64,000 nucleotides of DNA from Xanthobacteraceae bacterium (GCA_031291445.1 JARLJA010000152.1:62001-126000); one strand, 5' to 3'. Positions 24,318 through 33,357 are shown, numbered from the stretch's first letter. Numbers and translations: made by a program. Notes: a model not told the origin generated them from the sequence alone.

Positions 24318-25847
24318 ATGGAAGTCAAGCCAACCCAGCGCCTGTTCAATGTCGGCCAGCGGCCGGACGAATTGACGCTCAAGCCGCGCGGCGACAAGCC
24401 TTGGCATCGCCTGCGCCCGCCGTTCACGCGGCGGCACTGGCTGGCGTGGCGCGGCGTCTACAATCCCAAATCGCTGCGCCGCGAGCGCCGCCTGCTCGAC
24501 AAGCGGCCGCTGTGGTGGGGGCTCGGGCTCGGCGGGCTTCTCGTCGTCACGCCGTTCATGTCCGAGCAGATGATCAACATCGCGGCGATCTTCTGCATCT
24601 TCTCCGCGATCAACGTGATCTGGACGCTGATCGTCGGCGCCGCCGGCATCTTTTCGCTGGCGACCATGGCGGTGGTCGGGATCTGCGGCTATGCCGCGGC
24701 CGCGGCCAACGTCTATCTCGGTGTGCCGTGGCCGCTGATGATGCCGGTCGGCGCCGTGGTTGGCCTGGTGTTCGGCCTGTTTCTCGCGCTGCCGTCGACG
24801 CGGCTCGACGGACTATACTACGCGCTGCTGACGCTCGGCATCGCCGAGATCTGCCGTGTCTCGATCACGCAGATCAAGGCGCTGGCCCCGAACAACAGCA
24901 GCATCAACAACGTCGATTCGTTCATTCCTGCGGCCTGGCACCTGCAGCGGCCGGGACTTCTGGTCGGCTTCGCCGCGGCATTCCTGCTCCTGCTCGCGGC
25001 GCTCCTCGTGTTCCGCCTCGTCAACAGCGAGCGGCTCGGCCTCCTGCTGCAGAGCGCGCGTGAGGACGAGGCGTTCTCCGAGGCCATCGGAATCGACTAC
25101 CGGGCCGCGCGCTGGTGGGTTTTCGTGCTGGCCTCCTGCGCGCTCGGCGCGATCGGCGCCTTCTACGCCATGTTCTACCGCTCGATCTCGCTCGCGGTGT
25201 TCTCGCTCGACCAGCTGCTGTTGCTGTTCGCGATGATCGTCATCGGCGGGCTGGGCCGTTCCGAAGGCGCCGTGCTCGGCACCGCCGTCGTGGTCCTGAT
25301 CGACAAGGGCCTGATCGGGCTCGGGCCGCTGCGCATCATCATCGTCACCGCGGTCATGATCGTGGTGGCGCTGTTCGCGCGCGACGGCCTGACCGGAATC
25401 AAGGCGCAGTTTCGCGGCTTCAGGAACCGCAAGAAGAGCGAACGCCGCGCCGCGCGCACGGAGAAGGGGGGCGAGGTCATGCCCGAGGAAGCCACCGAAA
25501 TCGCCGACAAGCAACTGGTCTACCGCCGGCTGTTCGACAAGCGCCTGCGCGATTCGCTCAAGGCGCTGATCACGCCAGAGCTGATCGCCGAGCACCGCGC
25601 CAAGCCGCTCGGCCAGCACACGGACGCGCTCGACCGGCTGCTCAACTATTTCCGCCGCGAGGAGATGCCGGACAAGTACGGCATCCTGCGGGTCGGTCCG
25701 CTGACCTCCTGCAGCTACCGGGTGATCGCGCTGTCGGGCCGCGCCGGCCACCCGCCGCGCGTCGTCGACGACAAGCTCTATCCGACATTGAACGAAGCCT
25801 TCCACGCGGTCTTCCTGCTGCGTGTGAACGACCTGCTGGCGAGCTGA
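24318..25847 (+). CDS. ABC permease (LivM type) fused to a dimethylformamidase small (alpha) subunit
   Basis: One 509-residue frame joins two proteins. Residues about 65-365 are a LivM permease with many membrane segments, including TRLDGLYYALLTLGIAEICR and MIVIGGLGRSEGAVLGTAV. After a basic linker (NRKKSERRAARTEKGGEV) residues about 395-509 match the DMFase alpha subunit of Paracoccus/Alcaligenes as I recall it: LLNYFRREEMPDKYGILR, YRVIALSGRAG, and the end NEAFHAVFLLRVNDLLAS, compare EAMHAVFLRRIEDV. No stop separates them. An internal ATG at 25479 with a GGGGGGCGAGG site could also give the subunit alone. The beta-subunit gene follows 12 bases later. Confidence 0.85.
   Translation: MEVKPTQRLFNVGQRPDELTLKPRGDKPWHRLRPPFTRRHWLAWRGVYNPKSLRRERRLLDKRPLWWGLGLGGLLVVTPFMSEQMINIAAIFCIFSAINVIWTLIVGAAGIFSLATMAVVGICGYAAAAANVYLGVPWPLMMPVGAVVGLVFGLFLALPSTRLDGLYYALLTLGIAEICRVSITQIKALAPNNSSINNVDSFIPAAWHLQRPGLLVGFAAAFLLLLAALLVFRLVNSERLGLLLQSAREDEAFSEAIGIDYRAARWWVFVLASCALGAIGAFYAMFYRSISLAVFSLDQLLLLFAMIVIGGLGRSEGAVLGTAVVVLIDKGLIGLGPLRIIIVTAVMIVVALFARDGLTGIKAQFRGFRNRKKSERRAARTEKGGEVMPEEATEIADKQLVYRRLFDKRLRDSLKALITPELIAEHRAKPLGQHTDALDRLLNYFRREEMPDKYGILRVGPLTSCSYRVIALSGRAGHPPRVVDDKLYPTLNEAFHAVFLLRVNDLLAS
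25479..25847 (+). other. Candidate internal start giving a free formamidase alpha subunit
   Basis: Within the permease fusion gene, ATG 25479 (residue 388, MPEEATEIADKQ) is preceded by AAGGGGGGCGAGGTC, a good ribosome site. Translation from here would yield a 122-residue protein, near the 132 residues of the known free alpha subunit. Both products could be made from one message. This is a prediction. Confidence 0.5.
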
Positions 25848-25859
25848 GGGGATGGCCTG

Positions 25860-28172
25860 ATGGCGGAAAAGAAGCTCTACGGCTATGCCGATCCGTGGTC
25901 CGTCCGGGCCGGCGAAACGCTGTCCATCATGATTTCGGCTGAGGGGACCGAGACCGTCGAGGCGCAACTCGTCCGCCTGATCCATGGCGACGAGAATCCA
26001 CTTGGCCCCGGCTTCGTCGAGCAAGAGGTGGCGAGCGACGTTCCGGCGACGTTGAGCGTGCGCCGGCAGTTCACCCAGGTGGGCTCCTACGCCACCGTCG
26101 AGGACCCTTCGGGCCGCCTCGTTCCCACGGGGGACTTCACGCTCTACGCGTTCGTGTTCCCGACCCGGCCCGGCGGCAGCCGCCAGGCGATCCTGTCCAA
26201 ATGGGACATCATGGCCGGCAAGGGCTATGGCCTCGGCATCAACACCGATGGCCGGCTCGAATTCTGGGTCGGCGACGGCGCAGTGATCGACCATGTGCAG
26301 GCCGAGATTCCGCTGCGGGCGCGGACCTGGTATTTCGTCGCTGCGAGCTTCGAGGCGTCGACGCGGCAGGTTCGGCTCAGCCAGATCGGCGTCGTCAACC
26401 GGTACAATTCGCTGCTTGGGCCGGTCACGCCGTTCGACTACGATTCGCACGTCGTCGAGACGGTGCGGGTCGGTGCAGTCGATCCGGGCGCGGCGGTCCC
26501 GTTCCTGTGGGCCGGCGCCAGCGAAGAGAACGACCGCCGCGGTCGCTTCATCGGCATGCTCTATTGCGGCAAGATCGACCGTGCGGGGGTCGCCGGTGCG
26601 GCGCTGCCGGCCGACGCGATCGCGGCGCTGGCGCGGGGCGAGGCACCGCCCGCGCAGTCGGTGCTGGCCCATTGGGACACCACGGCGGGCTACACCGATC
26701 ACGGCATCGGTGACACCATCGTCGACGTCGGCCCGCACGGGCTGCACGCGCAGGGCGTCAACCGGCCGGTGCGCGGCATGACCGGATGGAACTGGGCGGG
26801 GCGTTCCGACAGCTTCCGGCTCGACCCCACCCAATATGGCGGCGTCTCCTTCCACGACGACGCGTTGACCGATTGCCGCTGGACGCCGACCTTGACAGTG
26901 CAGATTCCTGCGACGCTCAAGAGCGGGGTCTATGCACTGCGGCTGCGCGCCGGCGACGCCGAGGATCATGTCCCGTTCTTCGTGCGGGCGGCGACGCCCA
27001 AGGCGCCGCTTGCGGTGCTGATGTCGACCTTCACCTATCTCGCCTACGCCAACGAGCGGCTGGGCTTCGACGCGCCGATCGCGCAGGCGATCACGGCGCA
27101 CACGCCGATCTTCACCGAGGCCGACATCGACTTCTACAAGCTGCAGGAATTCGGCCTGTCGACCTACGACCATCATTCCGACGGCGCCGGCTGCTGCTAT
27201 TCGTCGTGGCGGCGTCCGATCCTCAACGTCCGGCCGCGCCACCGCAACGCCGCCACCGGCGTGACCTGGGGTCTGCCGGCCGACCTCTCGCTGATCTGGT
27301 GGCTCGAGCGCGCCGGCTACGACTTCGAGATCGTGACCGATCACGACCTCCACGCCGAAGGCGCCGCGGCGCTCAACCCCTACCGCACGGTCATCAACTG
27401 CACCCATCCGGAATACTATTCGGAACGGATGATGGACGCGTCCGAGGATTATCTCTGCCAGGGCGGACGGCTGATCTATGCCGGCGGCAACGGCTACTAT
27501 TGGGTGTCCGGATTGCGCGAGGGCGAGCCGCACTGCATGGAGGTCCGCAAGCTCGACAACGGTTCGCGCGCCTGGCAGGCCGATGCCGGCGAAGCCTATC
27601 TCGCCTGCACCGGCGAGCGCTCCGGCCTGTGGCGTTCGCGCGGCCGTGCGCCGCAGAAGGTCGTCGGCGTCGGCTTTACCTCGGAGGGGATGGACGAAAG
27701 CCAGCCGTTCGAGCGCATGCCGGACTCGTTCCATCGCCGCGCCGCCTGGATGTTCGAGGGCGTCGGTCCGCAGGAGAAGATCGGCGATTTCGGCCTCGGG
27801 CTCGGCGGCGCCGCCGGCCTCGAGATCGACCGCTACGATCTGGCGCTGGGCACCCCACCGCACACCCTGCTGGTGGCGGCCTCGCACGGCCATTCGGACA
27901 ACTATCCGCTGGTGTCCGAGGAGATCACCTACGCCTTTCCGGGCCGCGGCGGCACCCAGGATCCCCTGGTGCGGGCCGACATGACGTACTTCACCACCGC
28001 CCATGACGGCGCCTGCCTCGCCATCGGCTCGATCGCCTGGAGCCAGGCCTTGCCGGTGAACGACGGCGACAACAACGTCGGCCGCGTGATGCGCAACGTG
28101 CTCGACGCCTTCCTGCGCCCGGGGCCGCTTCCGGGCAGCGCGTATGTGGGTGAAGAAAAGTTGTGGCGCTGA
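25860..28172 (+). CDS. N,N-dimethylformamidase-family large (beta) subunit
   Basis: The 770-residue length is close to Paracoccus/Alcaligenes DMFase beta (about 762). Residues 90-240 form a LamG-like beta sandwich (AILSKWDIMAGKGYGLGINT), and the C-terminal half holds the catalytic domain. From memory the Paracoccus enzyme has an iron site of two Tyr and a Glu (399, 440, 521) with His519 and Asn547. Here HPE at 516-518, Asn544 in YAGGN, Tyr396 and a Tyr at 436 sit at matching places. The reaction would be hydrolysis of an N-substituted formamide or other amide to acid and amine. The actual substrate is unproven. Confidence 0.87.
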   Translation: MAEKKLYGYADPWSVRAGETLSIMISAEGTETVEAQLVRLIHGDENPLGPGFVEQEVASDVPATLSVRRQFTQVGSYATVEDPSGRLVPTGDFTLYAFVFPTRPGGSRQAILSKWDIMAGKGYGLGINTDGRLEFWVGDGAVIDHVQAEIPLRARTWYFVAASFEASTRQVRLSQIGVVNRYNSLLGPVTPFDYDSHVVETVRVGAVDPGAAVPFLWAGASEENDRRGRFIGMLYCGKIDRAGVAGAALPADAIAALARGEAPPAQSVLAHWDTTAGYTDHGIGDTIVDVGPHGLHAQGVNRPVRGMTGWNWAGRSDSFRLDPTQYGGVSFHDDALTDCRWTPTLTVQIPATLKSGVYALRLRAGDAEDHVPFFVRAATPKAPLAVLMSTFTYLAYANERLGFDAPIAQAITAHTPIFTEADIDFYKLQEFGLSTYDHHSDGAGCCYSSWRRPILNVRPRHRNAATGVTWGLPADLSLIWWLERAGYDFEIVTDHDLHAEGAAALNPYRTVINCTHPEYYSERMMDASEDYLCQGGRLIYAGGNGYYWVSGLREGEPHCMEVRKLDNGSRAWQADAGEAYLACTGERSGLWRSRGRAPQKVVGVGFTSEGMDESQPFERMPDSFHRRAAWMFEGVGPQEKIGDFGLGLGGAAGLEIDRYDLALGTPPHTLLVAASHGHSDNYPLVSEEITYAFPGRGGTQDPLVRADMTYFTTAHDGACLAIGSIAWSQALPVNDGDNNVGRVMRNVLDAFLRPGPLPGSAYVGEEKLWR

Positions 28173-28204
28173 CGCGTGCGAGTGAAGTTCGCAATCAGCG
28201 TCAC

Positions 28205-29224
28205 TCAGTTCGTCGGGCCGGCAATGCGAAAGTGTGAAGGACTATGCCCGGTCTTGTTCTTGAAGTGCCGACAGAACGCGCTTGTCTCGCTATAGCCAAG
28301 ATAAAGCGCAATAGATGTAATCGGTAATGCCGTCGCGCCCAACAAGCTTTTCGCAATCTGGACCCGCACTTTGTTGCGAAGCTCGAGGAAATTGATGTCG
28401 TCCGCAGAAAGCTTCCGCTGAAACGAGCGAAGGCTCATACCGAAATCACTGGCGGCATCCTCCAGGTCGATACCCATGCCTGCGGAAAGAGCCGACGCCA
28501 TCCAAGCCTCGATCGAAAGGGAGAAGTTGATGAGTTTTTCCTTGGATCGGATTTTCTCAACCAAATCGGCTTCAACCTTCGCACTCAAGTGCGGGTCGGC
28601 GTGCCTCCCGGCTGCGTTCAGGACTTTTGCCGGAAGATAAATGGCATTCTCCAGGCACCCGAAACGCACGTCACAGTTGAAATGGGCGCGATATTCGCCG
28701 ACGTCTGCGCTGGAGTCCGGTTGATGTTGGAAGTCGATGCGAGTAGGTTGAATTTCCGATCCAAGGAATTCAGTCAGGATCGACCGCTCCAGCGCAATAG
28801 TGAAGTGCGCGTCCTGTCGCCGCAGTTTGACGGTCGGATCGGTGATACTATAACTCAGCCGGGCCGTGTGGTCGCTGATCGAGAATCCGTACTTGGTGTT
28901 GTTTTGAAAGGCCGGAAAATATTCCGTGAATTTGGTGAAGGCGTCCGCGCCGGTCACCGATGAGAGCATCAGCGTCGTGATCGGCCCAAGTCCTTGCAAC
29001 TGAAAGGACTTGCCGAGCGTCAGACCAAATAAGACATCTCTTTTCTCGGCGGCGGCGGCTTCGAGCAGTGCCGTAAATTTTGCCAGCGGCCAAACTCCCA
29101 GATCGTTCGCCGACGGTGGAATGCAGAGCTTGGCAAGTATTGCTCCCGCGTCGCCTCCCTTCGAGGAGATCGTCGAGAGAATCGCCTCGGCAACTGCCGC
29201 GCTGATGACGCTCGGTTCCTGCAT
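28205..29224 (-). CDS. AraC-family transcriptional regulator with N-terminal arabinose-binding-like domain
   Basis: The ATG at 29224 (MQEPSVISAAVA) gives 339 residues. The N-terminal 200 residues match the OruR/ArgR-type ligand domain, and the C-terminus has two HTH units: DLEDAASDFGMSLRSFQRKL and ITSIALYLGYSETSAFCRHF followed by KNKTGHSPSHFR. The codon use is less G/C-rich than the flanking genes. It is convergent with the formamidase gene and divergent from the NylB-like hydrolase, which it may control. Confidence 0.86.
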   Translation of the reverse strand: MQEPSVISAAVAEAILSTISSKGGDAGAILAKLCIPPSANDLGVWPLAKFTALLEAAAAEKRDVLFGLTLGKSFQLQGLGPITTLMLSSVTGADAFTKFTEYFPAFQNNTKYGFSISDHTARLSYSITDPTVKLRRQDAHFTIALERSILTEFLGSEIQPTRIDFQHQPDSSADVGEYRAHFNCDVRFGCLENAIYLPAKVLNAAGRHADPHLSAKVEADLVEKIRSKEKLINFSLSIEAWMASALSAGMGIDLEDAASDFGMSLRSFQRKLSADDINFLELRNKVRVQIAKSLLGATALPITSIALYLGYSETSAFCRHFKNKTGHSPSHFRIAGPTN

Positions 29225-29488
29225 GTTTGGCCTCGTTCGATCCCCGCCAGAGGCTAGCAAAAAGCAGGCCACCAGAGCCCGAAACAGGTGTCAATATACC
29301 TCAAGCGAGGGATGGTTGGCCATCTTGCCGACTGCGATTGCTCGGTCCGTCGTTAGCCCCAAAGTTCTCCAGCCAACCCACGGGCATGCGACCGCTGATC
29401 TCAAAAAATGGCGGAAAATGTCAATTCCGGGCGACAGTCTTCCATCAGTATCCCCTTAGCAACAATGCTCATGAAGGGGCACCTGGAT

Positions 29489-30664
29489 ATGAGTCAGAAA
29501 CCATCGAGCATGGCCGAACTCGGCCTCTTCACCGGCATACCGCAGTACGAGAATTTCGCGCGCCTGAAAGAGCTGCTCCCCGTCACGGAGATGAAGGCTT
29601 CGAGTCAACCGCACCCATTCTCTGGCGGAGCGCCGGTCGAGTTGCCGAAATCTTACGACTTTGAGGGGAAGACCCGCGATCTGGGCGCGCTCATCTCTGC
29701 GACCCACACGTCGGCGCTGTTCGTTCTCAAGGATGGCAAGATCCGGTTCGAGCGCTATTGGCTGACGGGCGGCCGCGACGTGCAATGGCTGTCAATGTCA
29801 GTCGCCAAGAGCTTTGTGTCGGCTCTCGTGGGCATTGCGATCGCCGAGGGCTTCATCAAGAGCATCGAAGAGCCGATTGACAAGTATGTGGCATCGCTGT
29901 CGAAATCCGGTTATGCAGGCGTCCGCATCAAGGATGTGCTGCAGATGTCCTCCGGCGCCCGCTGGAACGAGGACTATAGCGATCCGGGCTCGGAGATCTT
30001 CGGGTTGGCCATGGCGACGGCGCCTGGCGGCTCGCTCGACGCGTTCGTGCCGACGCTGGTGAACGAGTCGAAGCCTGGCACGATTTGCAGGTACAACTCG
30101 GCCGAAACGCAAGTGCTCGGCATGCTGCTGATCGAGGCGACGGGGCGATCGCTTGCCGACTACATGCAGGAGAAGCTATGCGAGCCGCTCGGCATGGAGT
30201 TTCCGAGCTATTGGTTGGTCGACAGCAAGGGGCGAGAGATGGCGTTTGCCGGTCTCAACATGACCGCGCGCGACTTCGCGAAGCTCGGCCAGCTCTTCCT
30301 TGACCGCGGTGTTTGGAATGGCCGTCAGATTGTTCCCGCCGAGTGGGTTGTGGCGTCGACCAGATTTGACGCTCCCCACCTCGCGCCCGGCAAACCGCTC
30401 GTGAGCGATCACGCCTTTCCGCTCGGCTACGGTTTCCAATGGTGGCTGCCGCCCGGCGACCGGGGAGAGTTCAGCGGAATCGGCGTCTACAATCAGTATG
30501 TTTATGTCGATCCCTCTCGCGGCGTCGTTATCGTGAAGCTCTCCGCGAATCCCGGATACGGGACGTCGAAGGAAGAGGAAACCAACAAGGACTACGAGAA
30601 TATCGCGGGCCTGCGCGCGATCGCTCGGCAGTTCGACGAAGCAAGCACGACCGGCGCGCGTTGA
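29489..30664 (+). CDS. NylB-like serine hydrolase (beta-lactamase/6-aminohexanoate-dimer hydrolase family)
   Basis: I start at ATG 29489 (MSQKPSSMAE) behind GAAGGGG; upstream in-frame ATGs exist. The 391-residue protein has the SxxK motif as LSMSVAKSF (Ser-x-x-Lys), the YxN motif as YNSAE, and resembles NylB in SSGARWNEDYSDPGSE and in FQWWLPPGDRGEFSGIG. NylB hydrolyses amide bonds of nylon oligomers, while relatives are esterases or D-peptidases. No signal peptide is seen, so it likely acts in the cytoplasm. Its place between a formamidase and an amine dehydrogenase suggests amide cleavage. Confidence 0.82.
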   Translation: MSQKPSSMAELGLFTGIPQYENFARLKELLPVTEMKASSQPHPFSGGAPVELPKSYDFEGKTRDLGALISATHTSALFVLKDGKIRFERYWLTGGRDVQWLSMSVAKSFVSALVGIAIAEGFIKSIEEPIDKYVASLSKSGYAGVRIKDVLQMSSGARWNEDYSDPGSEIFGLAMATAPGGSLDAFVPTLVNESKPGTICRYNSAETQVLGMLLIEATGRSLADYMQEKLCEPLGMEFPSYWLVDSKGREMAFAGLNMTARDFAKLGQLFLDRGVWNGRQIVPAEWVVASTRFDAPHLAPGKPLVSDHAFPLGYGFQWWLPPGDRGEFSGIGVYNQYVYVDPSRGVVIVKLSANPGYGTSKEEETNKDYENIAGLRAIARQFDEASTTGAR

Positions 30665-31024
30665 TCGTCGTCCAAATTTCGACCTGGGCAAGGCGCGGCA
30701 GCTTTCTCCGTAGGGCGCCGGGGTGACCTTTCCGGCAGCGGGGAGTGATCCGAGCATGTTGAGCGAGAACAGAGCGATATCCGACGCCAGTCGCCGGGCC
30801 GTGGTTTGCCCTCCATTCGATTCTCGGACTATCATCGCCGATCTGCTGGGCGGCGGGCCGATCCAGACCGGTAGGAGTTGAGGCCGCCTTGATACATCTG
30901 CATCATACCCGCAGGCTGCCGCGACGCCGTAGGATGCGCCGCGGGACTGGGCGGTGAGGCCGTCGGATGGAGGGCCCGGAGTCTTGCCTTCTGGGCGACT
31001 TTTTCGGTTGAACGGAGCGGTTTA
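30665..31024. other. Intergenic region upstream of the aromatic amine dehydrogenase operon
   Basis: This 360-base gap has no credible reading frame. It holds the TGATACA-TC-TGCATCA operator at 30890-30905 and a weak GGAGCGG ribosome site before aauB. No T-tract terminator was seen after the hydrolase gene. Confidence 0.6.
30890..30905. promoter_or_regulatory. Palindromic operator upstream of aauB, matching the formamidase operon site
   Basis: TGATACA-TC-TGCATCA matches the perfect palindrome at 20590-20605 at 15 of 16 positions; the change breaks one base pair of the symmetry. It ends 119 bases before the aauB start. The shared site argues for joint control of both operons, probably by the LuxR-type protein encoded at 19608. 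Confidence 0.63.
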
Positions 31025-32164
31025 ATGGTCAACAGGCTGGGTCTGGCGCTGACGTTTCTGGCCCTCGGGACTGCATCCGGGCTCGCGGACGACCTCAAGG
31101 TCGAGACCCCGCGCGTCGCCACGCTGTCGCCGACCATGCAGCGCGTTTACGTGGCCGACGCCGCGCTTCCCCACATGGTCGACGGCCGGATCTACCTGCT
31201 CGACGGCGCGGACATGAGCCTCAAGGGGATGTTCGAGGCGGGCTTCGCCGGCATGATGCTCGCGGCGCCCGACAAGCACCGCCTCTATGTGGCGACCACG
31301 TTCTACGAGCGTCTGACGCGCGGCAAGCGCAGCGACGTGATCCAGGTGTTCGACGACCAGTCCCTGAAGGTGGTCGATGAAATCCCGCTGCCGTCGAGGC
31401 GGGCCCAGGCGCTGAGCTATCGCAGCCTGTTCCAGAGCTCCAGCGACGGCAAGCTGCTGTTGCTCCAGAACGCCACGCCGGCTACGTCGGTCATGGCGGT
31501 GGACCCGTCGAGCAAGCGACAGCTCGAGATTGCGAGCCCGGGCTGCTACGGCATCTATCCGGCGATGACCCGGGCGCTGCGCTTCGCCACCCTCTGCGGC
31601 GACGGCACGGCGGGAACCATCACCATTGCGGCGAACCTGAAGTCCTCCGAGCGCAAGACCGGGGCGAAGGTGTTCGATCCCGACGGCGACCCGCTCTTCA
31701 TCCATGCCGAGCGGGACGGCGACACCTATGTTTTCCTGAGCTTCAAGGGCAAGTTGGTGCGGATGTCGGTGGAGGGCGAAACCGCCGCCGTCACCGAGAC
31801 CCTCGATATGGCGGCCGGAACCAGTGACTGGGCGCCCGGCGGCTACCAGCCGTTCGCGGTCGATGCCAAGGCCGGCGTCGCCTATGTGCTGATGCATTCC
31901 GGCGCCAGCAACGGCAGCCACAAGAACCCGAGCGCCGAAATCTGGGCCTACGACCTGCGCAACAAGCGCCTGGCGGCACGCTCGCCGGTGACCGGCTTGA
32001 CCTCGCTCACGCTGGCAGCGTCGGATCCGACGACCCTGTTCGCCATCAACCTGGTGGATTCCAAGATCGTTCGCCTCGGCATCGACAGCCAGACGCGCGG
32101 CATCAAGCCGACCGGCGAGATCAAGCTCGGCGAGACTGCGGCCCTGATCGAGGCGCCGCGATGA
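31025..32164 (+). CDS. aauB: Aromatic amine dehydrogenase large subunit
   Basis: This 379-residue precursor has a signal peptide (MVNRLGLALTFLALGTASGLA-DD) and then a beta-propeller: repeated segments such as QRVYVADAALPHMVDGRIYL, KHRLYVATTFYERL and STTLFAINL-like strands. The first repeat matches the MauB/AauB heavy-chain pattern. In the periplasm it forms an alpha2-beta2 enzyme with the TTQ-bearing small subunit encoded three genes later, oxidising primary aromatic amines such as tyramine to aldehydes and ammonia. Its stop overlaps aauE by four bases. Confidence 0.88.
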   Translation: MVNRLGLALTFLALGTASGLADDLKVETPRVATLSPTMQRVYVADAALPHMVDGRIYLLDGADMSLKGMFEAGFAGMMLAAPDKHRLYVATTFYERLTRGKRSDVIQVFDDQSLKVVDEIPLPSRRAQALSYRSLFQSSSDGKLLLLQNATPATSVMAVDPSSKRQLEIASPGCYGIYPAMTRALRFATLCGDGTAGTITIAANLKSSERKTGAKVFDPDGDPLFIHAERDGDTYVFLSFKGKLVRMSVEGETAAVTETLDMAAGTSDWAPGGYQPFAVDAKAGVAYVLMHSGASNGSHKNPSAEIWAYDLRNKRLAARSPVTGLTSLTLAASDPTTLFAINLVDSKIVRLGIDSQTRGIKPTGEIKLGETAALIEAPR

Positions 32165-32709
32165 CCGCCATGGTTGATCCGCTCATTCATGTGGCGGCGG
32201 CCGGATTCATCGTCGTCGTGCTGGCGCGGGCGGTTGGCGGCAAGCTGCACGACTATGCGCTCTATACCGCGACGCTCACGGACTATCGGCTGCTGCCCGC
32301 CGTTGTCGTTCCGGCCGCCGCGGCCGGGCTGGTGACCGCCGAGGCGCTCGCGGTCGTGCTGCTGCTGGTCCCGTCGGCCTCCGCGGTCGGCGCTGCGTTG
32401 GCGATGGCGCTGTTCGGTCTCTATGGGTTGGCGATGGCGCTGGCGCTGTTCGGCGGCCGGACCGAGATCGAGTGCGGATGCGGCGGCGAAGGACAGCTGG
32501 TGTCGTGGGGCCTGGTGGCGCGCAACGCGGTGCTGGTCGGCATTTCCGGCAGCCTGATCCTGCCGATGACCGCCCGCGCCATGGGATGGCTGGATTTCCT
32601 GTTCGGCGCCGTCGCCGTCGCCGTGGTCTGTCTGCTGCTCGCGATCGCCGAGAAAACCATTGGAACCGCCGCGGTGATCCGGCGGCTCGACACTCACTCG
32701 TATCACTGA
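32161..32709 (+). CDS. aauE: AauE/MauE membrane protein for small-subunit maturation
   Basis: This 182-residue protein is nearly all membrane: four to five hydrophobic segments of the DoxX-like MauE type. A short loop carries EIECGCGGEG (about 101-110), two cysteines that may take part in disulfide exchange. MauE/AauE works with MauD/AauD in forming the many disulfides of the small subunit in the periplasm. It overlaps aauB by four bases and is 7 bases from aauD. Confidence 0.86.
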   Translation: MTAMVDPLIHVAAAGFIVVVLARAVGGKLHDYALYTATLTDYRLLPAVVVPAAAAGLVTAEALAVVLLLVPSASAVGAALAMALFGLYGLAMALALFGGRTEIECGCGGEGQLVSWGLVARNAVLVGISGSLILPMTARAMGWLDFLFGAVAVAVVCLLLAIAEKTIGTAAVIRRLDTHSYH

Positions 32710-32716
32710 GGTAGCC

Positions 32717-33313
32717 ATGGACGGCCTTGTCGTCGCTGTTGTCCTGCTGTGGGTCCTGGTCATCGTGCTGGCGGTGATGGTGTTCGCGCTGGCCCGCCAG
32801 GTCGGCGTGCTGTTCGAGCGCATCGCGCCCATGGGCGCACTGATGACCGATTCCGGTCCGCGGGTCGGCGAGGCTCCGCCGCGCTTCGACCTGGCCGCGC
32901 TCGATGGCCGGCCGGTCGCGATCGGCGCCCCGAGCGCGCGCTCGCAGCTGGTCTTCTTCCTGTCGCCGACCTGTCCGGTGTGCAAGAAGCTGCTGCCGAT
33001 CCTCGCCTCGGTCGCCACCGCCGAGGCGGCCTGGCTCGACATCGTGCTGGCCAGCGACGGCGAGCCCGCCGAGCATCGGGCGTTCGTTGCGCAGCGCAAG
33101 CTGCAGAGCTTCCCCTATGTCCTGTCGCGCGAACTCGGCATGACGTTCCGGGTCAGCCGGCTGCCCTATGCGGTCCTGCTCGACGGCCAGGGCGTCGTCC
33201 GGGGCAAGGGGCTCGTCAACAATCGCGAACAGCTCGAGAGCCTGTTCAACGCCCGCGAGCTGGGCGTCGCGTCGGTGCAGTCCTATCTCGATGTTGCAAG
33301 CGGCGCGCGCTAG
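32717..33313 (+). CDS. aauD: AauD/MauD thioredoxin-like disulfide protein
   Basis: This 198-residue protein has an N-terminal membrane anchor (VVAVVLLWVLVIVLAVMVFA) and a periplasmic thioredoxin-fold domain with the redox motif FFLSPTCPVCKK (Cys86 and Cys89). The cis-Pro loop lies in SRLPYAVLLDGQG. It is needed in related systems for correct disulfides and stability of the small subunit. It follows aauE and precedes aauA, the same B-E-D-A order as in Alcaligenes faecalis. Confidence 0.9.
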   Translation: MDGLVVAVVLLWVLVIVLAVMVFALARQVGVLFERIAPMGALMTDSGPRVGEAPPRFDLAALDGRPVAIGAPSARSQLVFFLSPTCPVCKKLLPILASVATAEAAWLDIVLASDGEPAEHRAFVAQRKLQSFPYVLSRELGMTFRVSRLPYAVLLDGQGVVRGKGLVNNREQLESLFNARELGVASVQSYLDVASGAR

Positions 33314-33357
33314 TGTCCCGGTTCTAACATTCGCATTGCCTGGGTCGGAGAAGCTGG

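Noticed and set aside
24813-28004. A 1063-codon open frame on the minus strand
   Set aside because: It is the antisense shadow of the permease fusion and formamidase genes in high-GC DNA; its translation is Arg/Gly/Asp-rich low complexity with no motif, while the plus strand has clear families.
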